A stretch of 13,580 nucleotides of DNA from the NCBI GenBank assembly GCA_038324115.1, contig JBBQHQ010000062.1, forward strand, positions 1 through 13,580, read 5' to 3'. The notes beneath the pieces were generated by a model that was not told the origin of the DNA, did no database searches, and worked only from the letters and a program-made list of their open reading frames with translations. The translations under genes and the position numbers were made by a program. The stretch comes from Gaiellasilicea sp038324115 (lineage in GTDB: Bacteria > Actinomycetota > Thermoleophilia > Gaiellales > Gaiellaceae). Below are positions 4,959-11,243 of this stretch, one piece after another. Within the stretch, counting starts at the first letter, position 1. Every line of letters begins with the position of its first letter.

Positions 4959-6458
4959 CTAGGCGAGCGACGGGAGGGCGGAGCGGATCTTGTCCGCGAC
5001 CGCCTCGAGCTCGACCGCGGTGCCGGTCACGTCCTTCAGCAGTTCGTCCGCGGTCGGCGCCTGCCCCAGCGACCACAGCTCCTTCAGCAGCGACCCGGCT
5101 TCGCGCCGGCGGAACCAGTCGCTCCCGAACTCCTCGCGCAGGAACGTCGAGAGCTGGGCTTCGAACGCCCAGGAGCGCAGGTACGAGGTGACATAGAAGC
5201 CCGAGTCGATGTCGGAGAGGTAGTCCGTGTCGCTCGGCTCGATCTTGAGCGCGTCCCCGAGCAGCTCGACGTAGCGGCCGCGCATCGCGGTCACGTCCGG
5301 GGCCGCGTGGAACTCGATCTCGTACAGGAGCTTCGCCGAGTAGCGGCGGACGTAGAAGAGGAGGTTGACGGCGCCCTCCTGCGCGAACTCCTGCGGGCGC
5401 GGGAAGTCGAGCATCCGGGTCAGCCAGCCGCGGTCCGAGGTCAGCTGCTCGAGGAGCTGCGCCCAGCCCTCGGTGACGGCGTTGTCGCCCAGGCGCTTCT
5501 CCTCCATCTTCAGGTCGCCGGAGGTGAAGGCGAAATGCTCGGTGTGGCCTGCCTCGTGGAAGAGGGCGCGCCAGTCGTCCGGGCCGCCCATCGGTTGGAT
5601 CACGAGCATCACCTTGCCCGGCACCTCGATCGGCGCGCAGAAGGCGCGCGGCGACTTCGTCGGCCGGGCATCGACGTCGAGGTGGACGTTCGCCTGGCGG
5701 TCGAGATCGATCCCGAGGTCGGCGAGCGTGCCGCGCAGCGCCGGCAGCATCCGGTCGGCCGGGAACGCAGCGTCCCAGTTCGTGCCCCGGAAGAAGCGGC
5801 GGACGTCCCAGCGTTCTGCCTCGGCGAGCCCGACGCCGACATGCTCGCGGAGCGCGCGGTCCATCGACTCCTCGTAGATCCGCTCGGTCGAGTCGAGGAA
5901 GTCTCGGCACTGGGCGGCGAGCCCCTCGAGATCCATCCCGAAGCGGTCGCGGTAGAGCTCGAGGTACGTCTCGGTGCCCAGTTCGCGGACAGCCCCGTGG
6001 GAGAGCCCGGCCGCCTCGAGGTAGATCGGGTTCAGGTGCTCCTCGGTCAGCTCGTTCCGGGCGGCCTCGAGCCTCGCGCGGGTGGCGCGGTCGGGCTCGT
6101 TCGCGATCGTGGGCGGCAGCATCCGGTAGCCGACCGTGCCCCCGTCGTGCGAGGTCTCGATCGAGGCCTCGAGCTCCGCGATCCGCTCCTCGTGTGTCCG
6201 GGTCAGCTCGCCGAGGTAGCCCTCGCAGCCGAACCGGTAGAGCTCGAGGTTCTCGCGGCCCTGGACCGCGGCACCGAGCCGCTTCACCGTTTCGAGGTCG
6301 GTCAGGTCGGCATGACGCTCGTAGATCGGACCGATCTCATAGTCCGGCTTCAGCCCCGCGAAGTGGCGGTAGTACTCCTCGTCGAGCTCCGCGAGGAAGC
6401 GGTCGGCGCCCTCGCGGTAGGCGTCCAGCTCGCGTTGACTCGGGGCAGACTCGTTCAC
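4959..6458 (-). CDS. Zinc metallopeptidase, M3-like gluzincin
   Basis: A 499-aa cytosolic protein with no signal peptide. Its zinc site is LFHEAGHTEHFAF, with H301, E302 and H305, and the likely third ligand is E330 in VTEGWAQLLEQL, 25 residues on. That is the gluzincin (clan MA) arrangement. The helical N-terminus and a downstream Tyr-rich segment (IDSGFYVTSYLRSW, 417-430), where M3 enzymes have substrate-binding tyrosines, suggest a closed oligopeptidase of the M3/M32 type. It is shorter than most M3 oligopeptidases, and M32 carboxypeptidase is the main alternative. The frame is open to 6809, but that part lies opposite yjbQ. GTG at 6458 is chosen because a TATCCT box ends 6 nt before it. 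It is the first gene of the leftward protease run. Confidence 0.85.
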   Translation of the reverse strand: MNESAPSQRELDAYREGADRFLAELDEEYYRHFAGLKPDYEIGPIYERHADLTDLETVKRLGAAVQGRENLELYRFGCEGYLGELTRTHEERIAELEASIETSHDGGTVGYRMLPPTIANEPDRATRARLEAARNELTEEHLNPIYLEAAGLSHGAVRELGTETYLELYRDRFGMDLEGLAAQCRDFLDSTERIYEESMDRALREHVGVGLAEAERWDVRRFFRGTNWDAAFPADRMLPALRGTLADLGIDLDRQANVHLDVDARPTKSPRAFCAPIEVPGKVMLVIQPMGGPDDWRALFHEAGHTEHFAFTSGDLKMEEKRLGDNAVTEGWAQLLEQLTSDRGWLTRMLDFPRPQEFAQEGAVNLLFYVRRYSAKLLYEIEFHAAPDVTAMRGRYVELLGDALKIEPSDTDYLSDIDSGFYVTSYLRSWAFEAQLSTFLREEFGSDWFRRREAGSLLKELWSLGQAPTADELLKDVTGTAVELEAVADKIRSALPSLA

Positions 6459-6463
6459 GTGCC

Positions 6464-6469
6464 TAGGAT
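6464..6469 (+). promoter_or_regulatory. Putative -10 box (TAGGAT) of yjbQ
   Basis: TAGGAT is followed by 7 nt and the GTG of yjbQ at 6477, the spacing of a leaderless promoter. It shares five of its six base pairs with the divergent -10 box on the other strand. TTGACT at 6435-6440 lies 23 nt upstream, too far for a standard -35. Confidence 0.5.
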
Positions 6470-6470
6470 A
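6465..6470 (-). promoter_or_regulatory. Putative -10 box (TATCCT) of the M3-like peptidase
   Basis: TATCCT on the minus strand ends 6 nt before the GTG at 6458. It is the complement of AGGATA and so overlaps the yjbQ -10 almost completely. The two promoters cannot be occupied by polymerase at the same time. Confidence 0.5.
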
Positions 6471-6476
6471 CGCGCC

Positions 6477-6875
6477 GTGCAGGAATTCAGGGTCAGCACG
6501 GAGCGGCAGAGCCAGCTCGTGGACATCACAGAGAGCGTGCGCTCCGCCGCCGGCGATCTCGCGGGCAAGGCCGCCGTCCTCGTCTACGTCCCCCACACGA
6601 CCGCGGGCGTGACGATCAACGAGCACGCCGATCCCGCGGTCGCCCGCGACTTCGAGACGGCGCTGGAGCGGATCGTCTCGTCCGACTGGCCCTGGGAGCA
6701 CATCGAGGAGGGCGAGGAGAACGCGCCCACCCACATCCGCGCGGCCTTCATGGGGCCCGACGTTCTGATCCCCGTCCGCGACGGCGCGCTCGCGCTCGGG
6801 ACCTGGCAAGGCGTCTTCTTCTGCGAGTTCGACGGCCCCCGGGAACGCTCGGTCTACGTCACCGTGCTCCCGTGA
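6477..6875 (+). CDS. yjbQ: YjbQ / UPF0047 family protein
   Basis: A 132-aa protein of the conserved YjbQ (UPF0047) family. Recognisable blocks are LVYVPHTTAGVTINEHADPAV (38-58), SSDWPWEHIEEGEENAPTHIRAAFMGP (70-96) and LGTWQGVFFCEFDGPRERSVYVTV (107-130). Members have been reported to have weak thiamine-phosphate synthase activity, but the true role is unsettled. The His, Asp and Glu residues of the conserved blocks are present, and length is normal. GTG at 6477 is chosen because similarity begins there, TAGGAT lies 7 nt upstream, and the long open frame before it lies opposite the M3-like gene. The stop overlaps the ABC ATPase start by 4 nt (GTGA), so it heads a three-gene operon. Confidence 0.92.
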   Translation: MQEFRVSTERQSQLVDITESVRSAAGDLAGKAAVLVYVPHTTAGVTINEHADPAVARDFETALERIVSSDWPWEHIEEGEENAPTHIRAAFMGPDVLIPVRDGALALGTWQGVFFCEFDGPRERSVYVTVLP

Positions 6876-7756
6876 TCGAGGTCCAGGAGCTCAGCAAGCG
6901 CTACGGGAAGACACAGGCTGTGGCGCGCCTGAGCTTCACGGTCGAGCCCGGCACGATCACCGGCTTCCTCGGCCCGAACGGCGCGGGCAAGTCGACCACG
7001 CTGCGCTCCGTCCTCGGCCTCGTCCACCCCGACTCGGGCGGCGCGACCGTGCTCGGCGTCCCCTACGCCCGGCTCGACCGGCCCCTGCACCGCGTCGGCG
7101 CCGTGCTCGAGGCGAGCGAGGTGCACCCGGGCCGCTCGGGGCGCAACCACCTGCGCGTGCAGGCGGCTGCCGCCGGGATCCCGGCCTCGCGCGCCGACGA
7201 GGTGCTCGCGCTTGTCGAGCTGACCGCGGCCGGCCGGAAGCGCGTCAAGGGCTACTCGCTCGGGATGCGGCAGCGGCTCGGGCTCGCGACGGCCTTGCTC
7301 GGCGATCCCGAGGTGCTCGTGCTCGACGAGCCGGCGAACGGGCTCGACCCGGCCGGGATCCGCTGGCTCCGCGACCTGCTCCGCGCGCTCGCCGCCGAGG
7401 GGCGGACGATCCTCGTCTCCAGCCACGTGCTCGCCGAGGTCGCGCAGACGGTCGACCGCGTCGTGATCGTCCACCGCGGCGAGCTCATCCGGCAGGCGTC
7501 CGTCGCCGAGGTGCTGGCCGGGGCGCGGGGGCTGACACGCGTGCGGACTCCCGACGCCGAGCGCCTGCGCACGGTGCTGGCCGCGGCCGGCGCGACCGCC
7601 GAGCCGGGCGGGGACGCGCTGCTCGTCGACCTGCCGCCCGAGCGGGTGGGCGAGCTTGCCGCCGCCAACGGGGTCATCCTGCACGAGCTCGGGGTCGAGC
7701 AGGCGACGCTCGAGGAGGTCTTCCTCGAGCTGACCGGCGGCGAGACGACGCAATGA
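6872..7756 (+). CDS. ABC transporter ATP-binding protein, BcrA-like
   Basis: A 294-aa nucleotide-binding subunit. Walker A is GPNGAGKST (34-42), the signature is YSLGMRQ (128-134), Walker B is VLVLDEP (148-154), the D-loop lies in NGLDP, and the switch His is H185 in VSSH. At the Q-loop position the sequence reads AVLEASEVHPG, with Glu80 for Gln, as seen in bacitracin/lantibiotic-exporter type ATPases (ABC-2). A C-terminal region of about 80 residues follows the ATPase core and ends with QATLEEVFLELTGGE, typical of this group. It powers the permease encoded directly after it, with a 4-nt ATGA overlap. The GTG start overlaps the yjbQ stop. The transported substrate cannot be read from sequence; drug or peptide efflux is usual for the class. 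Confidence 0.94.
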   Translation: MIEVQELSKRYGKTQAVARLSFTVEPGTITGFLGPNGAGKSTTLRSVLGLVHPDSGGATVLGVPYARLDRPLHRVGAVLEASEVHPGRSGRNHLRVQAAAAGIPASRADEVLALVELTAAGRKRVKGYSLGMRQRLGLATALLGDPEVLVLDEPANGLDPAGIRWLRDLLRALAAEGRTILVSSHVLAEVAQTVDRVVIVHRGELIRQASVAEVLAGARGLTRVRTPDAERLRTVLAAAGATAEPGGDALLVDLPPERVGELAAANGVILHELGVEQATLEEVFLELTGGETTQ

Positions 7757-8502
7757 TCGCCCTCGTCCGCGCCGAGCTGCTGAAGATCCGGACGACCCGG
7801 AGCTGGTGGGGCTATCTCACGGCCGTCGTCGTCCTCGTCGGGATCGCAACCGCGGGGAACATCGGCTCGACGAGCGGCGACGGGCGCAGCACGGTCTCGT
7901 TTGCGGTCTCGCTCGTGGACGGCGCCGGGATCGCGGCGCTGCTCGCGATCGTGCTCGGGATCACCGTCGTCACGACGGAGTTCCGGCACGGCACCGTCAC
8001 GCCGGCCTTCCTGGCCGAGCCCCGGCGCGAGCGGGTCCTCGCCGCGAAGGCGCTGGCCACGACGCTCGTCGCGCTCTTCCTCGACGTGGTCGCCCTCCTC
8101 GTCGTCGTCGTCCTGGGCGGGATCCTCCTCGCCGTGCTCGGGGCCGAGAACCATCTGCTTGCTGCCGACTCGCTCCAGCGGGCCGCTTTGACGCTGCTCG
8201 TCGCGGTCCTGTGGGGGCTGCTCGGCGTCTCGATCGGCTCGCTCGTGCACGGGCAGGTCGCGGCGATCGTGGGGACGCTGATCTGGATCTTCCTCGGCGA
8301 GACGCTCCTCTGGGGGCTCTTCGCGCTCCTGCACGTGAACGGCCTCCGTGCCTACCTGCCGTTCCAGGCGCTCGACGCTGCCGACGGGACCGGTGGGGGC
8401 GATCTCCTCTCGACGCCCGCGGGGATCGCGGTCTCGCTGGGGTGGATCGCGGGCCTGGGCGCGCTCGGGCTCCTCCGGACGCGGCGCCGCGACATCAGCT
8501 AG
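7753..8502 (+). CDS. ABC-2 type transporter permease
   Basis: A 249-aa membrane subunit with the ABC-2 permease layout. An N-terminal cytoplasmic segment (LVRAELLKIRTTRSWW, 4-19) precedes TM1. After TM2 comes the family signature TTEFRHGTVTPAFLAEPRRERVLAAKAL, which contains the coupling helix that contacts the ATPase. Four more helices follow (roughly 102-127, 145-167, 172-192 and 224-241), giving about six in all, and an Arg-rich tail. The ATG overlaps the ATPase stop by 4 nt (ATGA), so the subunits are translationally coupled. With yjbQ in front they form one operon. There is only one permease, so the transporter probably works as a permease homodimer with two ATPases. Confidence 0.9.
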   Translation: MIALVRAELLKIRTTRSWWGYLTAVVVLVGIATAGNIGSTSGDGRSTVSFAVSLVDGAGIAALLAIVLGITVVTTEFRHGTVTPAFLAEPRRERVLAAKALATTLVALFLDVVALLVVVVLGGILLAVLGAENHLLAADSLQRAALTLLVAVLWGLLGVSIGSLVHGQVAAIVGTLIWIFLGETLLWGLFALLHVNGLRAYLPFQALDAADGTGGGDLLSTPAGIAVSLGWIAGLGALGLLRTRRRDIS

Positions 8503-8518
8503 CGCGCCGCCACGTCGT

Positions 8519-8524
8519 TACCCT
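8519..8524 (+). promoter_or_regulatory. Putative -10 box (TACCCT) of the RNA methyltransferase
   Basis: TACCCT ends 6 nt before the ATG at 8531, leaving no room for a Shine-Dalgarno on the transcript. It lies in the 28-nt gap after the ABC permease stop, so this gene appears to have its own leaderless promoter. Confidence 0.45.
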
Positions 8525-8530
8525 GGGGCG

Positions 8531-9931
8531 ATGGCCGCCCCTGTGAAGATGCACGAGGAGATCGAGGTCTCGATCGACTCCCTCGCCTACGGCGGCAACG
8601 GCGTCGGCCGACTCGACGGCTTCGTCGTCTTCGTCCGTCGCGGCCTCCCGGGCGACCGGGTGCGCGCGCGGGTCACGAAGGTGAAGCGTGGCTTCGCCGA
8701 GGCGCTCGCCACCGAGGTGCTCGACCCGTCGCCGCAGCGCGTCGACGCGCCCTGCGCCCACTTCCCGGCTTGCGGCGGCTGCCGTTTCCAGGATCTCGAC
8801 TACGCCGTCCAGGTCGCTGCCAAGGAGGCGCAGATCCGCGACGCCCTCGTCCGCATCGGGGGGATCGCCGAGCCGCCGCTGGAGCCGATCTTGCCCGCGG
8901 TCTCGCCGTTCTTCTACCGGAACAAGCTCGAGTACTCGTTCACGCAGACCGAGGACGGGCCGGCGCTCGGCTTCCACCGCGCCGGCCGCTGGGACGAGGT
9001 GCTGGAGATCGAGAAGTGCTGGCTGACCACCGACCTCGGGAACGCGATCCGGAACACGGTCCGCGACTGGGCGCGCGAGGAGGGCCTCGTCGCCTACGAC
9101 CAGACCGAGCACACCGGCTACCTCCGCCACCTCGTCGTCCGCGAGGGCCGGAACACCGGCCAGGCGCTCGTCGTGCTCGTGACCGCGAAGGGTGAGAAGT
9201 TCGAGCCCGACTACTTCGTCGAGGTGCTGCGCCGCTTCCCCGATGTCCGCTCGATCCACTGGGCGGTCAACGACGGCCAGGCCGAGGTCACGAACCTGCC
9301 CACCAAGCTGCTCTGGGGCGAGGAGGCGATCGAGGAGGAGCTGCTCGGGCTTCGCTTCCGCGTCCGGCCGAACGCCTTCCTGCAGACGAACACCGAGATG
9401 GCCGAGCACCTGTACGCGCTCGCGATCGAGTACGCGGGGCTGAAGGGCACCGAGACGGTCTACGACCTCTACTGCGGCACCGGCACGATCGGGCTGGCGC
9501 TGGCGAAGGACGCGCTCAGCGTCTGGGGCGTCGAGATCTCGGAGGAGTCGGTCGCCTGTGCCCTCGAGAACATGGATCTGAACAAGGTCGGGAACGCCGC
9601 CTTCTTCGCCGGCAACGTCGGCCAGTCGCTGGAGGAGCTCTCCGAGCGGGCCGGGGCGCCGAACGTCGTCGTCGTCGACCCGCCGCGGGCTGGGCTCGCG
9701 GGGAAGGCGCTGAAGCGAACCGGGGCGCTCGGCGCAGACCGGATCGTCTACGTCTCCTGCAACCCGACCACGCTCGCCTCGGACGTGAAGATCCTCCGTC
9801 AGGAGCACGGGTACGAGCTCGTCCGGGCCCGCGGCGTCGACATGTTCCCGCACACGCCGCACGTCGAGACGGTGGCGCTGCTGCAGAAGACCGCAGCGAA
9901 CCAGGAAGACTTAGTTGCTCAGAGCAACTAA
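8531..9931 (+). CDS. rlmD: RNA (uracil-5-)-methyltransferase, RlmD/TrmA family
   Basis: A 466-aa SAM-dependent RNA m5U methyltransferase. An N-terminal TRAM domain (about 8-62, RNA binding) is followed by the [4Fe-4S] cysteine set C75, C81, C84 (CAHFPACGGC) and C163 (EIEKCW). The C-terminal Rossmann domain has the SAM loop DLYCGTGTIG (312-321), the motif DPPRAG (383-388), catalytic Cys410 in YVSCNPTTLASD, and the general base Glu446 in FPHTPHVETVALL. All catalytic residues are present. In E. coli RlmD methylates U1939 of 23S rRNA; TrmA and RlmC are relatives, so the target base here is uncertain. ATG at 8531 is chosen from the family start and the -10 box 6 nt upstream. The last six residues (LVAQSN) and the stop are encoded by a palindrome. 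Confidence 0.93.
   Translation: MAAPVKMHEEIEVSIDSLAYGGNGVGRLDGFVVFVRRGLPGDRVRARVTKVKRGFAEALATEVLDPSPQRVDAPCAHFPACGGCRFQDLDYAVQVAAKEAQIRDALVRIGGIAEPPLEPILPAVSPFFYRNKLEYSFTQTEDGPALGFHRAGRWDEVLEIEKCWLTTDLGNAIRNTVRDWAREEGLVAYDQTEHTGYLRHLVVREGRNTGQALVVLVTAKGEKFEPDYFVEVLRRFPDVRSIHWAVNDGQAEVTNLPTKLLWGEEAIEEELLGLRFRVRPNAFLQTNTEMAEHLYALAIEYAGLKGTETVYDLYCGTGTIGLALAKDALSVWGVEISEESVACALENMDLNKVGNAAFFAGNVGQSLEELSERAGAPNVVVVDPPRAGLAGKALKRTGALGADRIVYVSCNPTTLASDVKILRQEHGYELVRARGVDMFPHTPHVETVALLQKTAANQEDLVAQSN
9911..9931. repeat. Perfect 21-nt palindrome at convergent gene ends
   Basis: TTAGTTGCTC and GAGCAACTAA flank a single A: a perfect 10-bp inverted repeat, strikingly AT-rich for this sequence. It holds the last codons and TAA stop of the methyltransferase, and the TAG stop of the convergent membrane protease-like gene overlaps its right end (9928-9930). 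As RNA from either strand it folds into a 9-bp stem with a 3-nt loop, suggesting a bidirectional terminator without a U-tract. The form (TAGTTGC arms) also resembles operators bound by MarR-type regulators, which would be an odd location. Confidence 0.7.
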
Positions 9932-10659
9932 GTAGGCTCTCGGCGCGGCCTGAGCCGGCGCCAGATCAGGTCGGCGTTCGGGAGCAGGAACCCAATGCAC
10001 ACGGCCGGGAGCGCCGGCAGGCCCTTCACCGATGTCGTCGCGGCCAGCGCGAGCGTCGCCCCGAGCAGCACGACCATCGAGACCCACGTCCAGGCCGTGC
10101 GGAGCCCGAAGCGCTGCGCCGCCGCGAGGAAGAGGGCGAAGAAGAGGATGTCGGGCGGGCCGAGGTTGGCGCTCGCGTCCTCGCCCGGAACCCGGAAGGC
10201 GATCGAGACGTCGTTGAAGACCTGCGGCTGCTTCCCGACGACGTAGTGCGTCGGGCCCTTCCAGACCGAGAGCGCGTCCACGATCGGGATCACCGCGGCG
10301 ATCAGCACCGCCCAGGAGAGCTCCTCGAAGTAGGAGAGAAACCAGAAGCCGAGCGCCATGAGGGCGAGCAGCTTGGCGGCGTTGAAGAGGACGTCCAGGT
10401 GGGCGAGCCGGAACGTGACCGCCAGAACGAGGAAGGCGAGCCCGACCGGCAGCAGCCCGCGGGCGGTCGCCAGCGGAAGCGCGAGCCAGGCGACGCCGAG
10501 CGTGGCGGGGAAGAGGATCCCGACGAGGAACGCGACGTCGGGATAGAGGCTCGCGTCCCAGAGGCGGTCGGCCCCGGCGGTGTAGAGGCAGAACGCGGTC
10601 ACGAGGCTGAAGAGCGCGAGCGCCCTCCAGCGGCTCAGTAGGGCGGGAGGTCCTGCCAC
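9928..10659 (-). CDS. Polytopic membrane protein with presenilin-like aspartyl protease motifs
   Basis: A 243-aa protein with about eight membrane helices: 13-28, 42-64, 69-85, 90-111, 114-133, 168-184, 189-209 and 214-233. Three motifs occur in the order and topology of presenilin/signal-peptide-peptidase (GxGD) proteases. D128 near the end of helix 5 sits in PIVDALSVWKGP (compare presenilin YDLVAVLCPKGP), D170 at the start of helix 6 in NLGPPDILFF (compare LGLGDF), and the last helix has LPALP (215-218, compare the PALP motif). I infer an intramembrane aspartyl protease. The Tyr before the first Asp and the second Gly of GxGD are replaced (VD, GPPD). The start is uncertain: GTG 10659 or 10662 overlaps the upstream gene by about 25 nt, and a CTG at 10638 would give a 4-nt overlap. 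Confidence 0.72.
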   Translation of the reverse strand: MAGPPALLSRWRALALFSLVTAFCLYTAGADRLWDASLYPDVAFLVGILFPATLGVAWLALPLATARGLLPVGLAFLVLAVTFRLAHLDVLFNAAKLLALMALGFWFLSYFEELSWAVLIAAVIPIVDALSVWKGPTHYVVGKQPQVFNDVSIAFRVPGEDASANLGPPDILFFALFLAAAQRFGLRTAWTWVSMVVLLGATLALAATTSVKGLPALPAVCIGFLLPNADLIWRRLRPRREPT

Positions 10660-11222
10660 CACGGCCCGACCGCCTTGAAGGCGTTCCAGAAGGCGGTCTT
10701 CGCGGGCGCCTCGTCGAGCGCGGCGTCGATGTCCGGGACGACGAGCGCCTCGATCGTGCCGGTGAAGCGCTGCAGCCCCTCGGTTTCGGGGTCGAGCCGG
10801 TCGGCGAGCGGGAACTCGACGGAGTGGAGGAACTCGAGCGCCGGCTCGCCCATCACGACGAGCAGTTTCGGCTGGACGATGTGCAGCTCGCGGACGAGCC
10901 ACGGGCGGGCCTCCTCCGGCTCCTGGCCGGCGAGCTTGAGGCAGTTCGTCCCGTAGACGGCCATCGGGTCGACGCGGAGGCGCTGCAGCGACTTGAGGAG
11001 GGCCTGGCCGGCGCGCCCGTAGAAGGCGACGCCCTCCTGGATCTCCGACGGGCGCGGCTCGTGCTTGAGCAAGAAGATGTCCGCGAGTGGGTGCCCCGAG
11101 CCCAGGACGGGCACGCGGAGCTCGTCGCCGGCGCGGCCGATCTCGTCTCCGAGCTCGTTGATCTCCGAGATCGCCTTCTGCAGGTAGCGGTCGTAGATCT
11201 CGTCTGTGGAGGCGGCAGACAC
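10635..11222 (-). CDS. Uracil-DNA glycosylase-like protein lacking catalytic residues
   Basis: A 195-aa protein with the core pattern of family 4/5 UDGs. RVPVLGSGHPLADIFLLKHEPR (36-57) aligns with the strand ending in GEAPG, GVAFYGRAGQALLKSL (64-79) with the GRPFVGRAGQLL helix, and VYGTNCLKLAG...EEARPWLVRELHIVQPKLLVVMGEPAL (89-129) with the TNVVKC...CRPWL...PKVIVALG core. The parts that make a glycosylase work are changed: the GEAPG loop is KHEPRPS, the four Fe-S cysteines are gone (only C94 remains), and the HPS motif near 163 reads PDID. It probably keeps the fold but not the usual reaction. GTG 11222 has AAGGA 6 nt upstream. It sits 21 nt after the GT4-PHP gene, with the presenilin-like gene directly following. 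Confidence 0.75.
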   Translation of the reverse strand: MSAASTDEIYDRYLQKAISEINELGDEIGRAGDELRVPVLGSGHPLADIFLLKHEPRPSEIQEGVAFYGRAGQALLKSLQRLRVDPMAVYGTNCLKLAGQEPEEARPWLVRELHIVQPKLLVVMGEPALEFLHSVEFPLADRLDPETEGLQRFTGTIEALVVPDIDAALDEAPAKTAFWNAFKAVGPWWQDLPPY

Positions 11223-11228
11223 GGCAGG

Positions 11229-11233
11229 TCCTT
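11229..11233 (-). promoter_or_regulatory. Shine-Dalgarno (AAGGA) of the UDG-like gene
   Basis: AAGGA on the minus strand ends 6 nt before GTG 11222 and decides that start within the 21-nt gap after the GT4-PHP stop. It is typical of an internal operon gene, in contrast to the leaderless first gene. Confidence 0.6.
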
Positions 11234-11243
11234 GGGTTCTGGG

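Noticed and set aside
6435..6440. TTGACT as the -35 box of yjbQ
   Set aside because: The spacer to TAGGAT would be 23 nt, well outside the usual 16-19 nt, and the hexamer is inside the M3-like coding region.
4923..6474. A plus-strand extension of yjbQ by about 500 codons
   Set aside because: It lies opposite the M3-like peptidase, and YjbQ similarity and the leaderless -10 box both begin at 6477.
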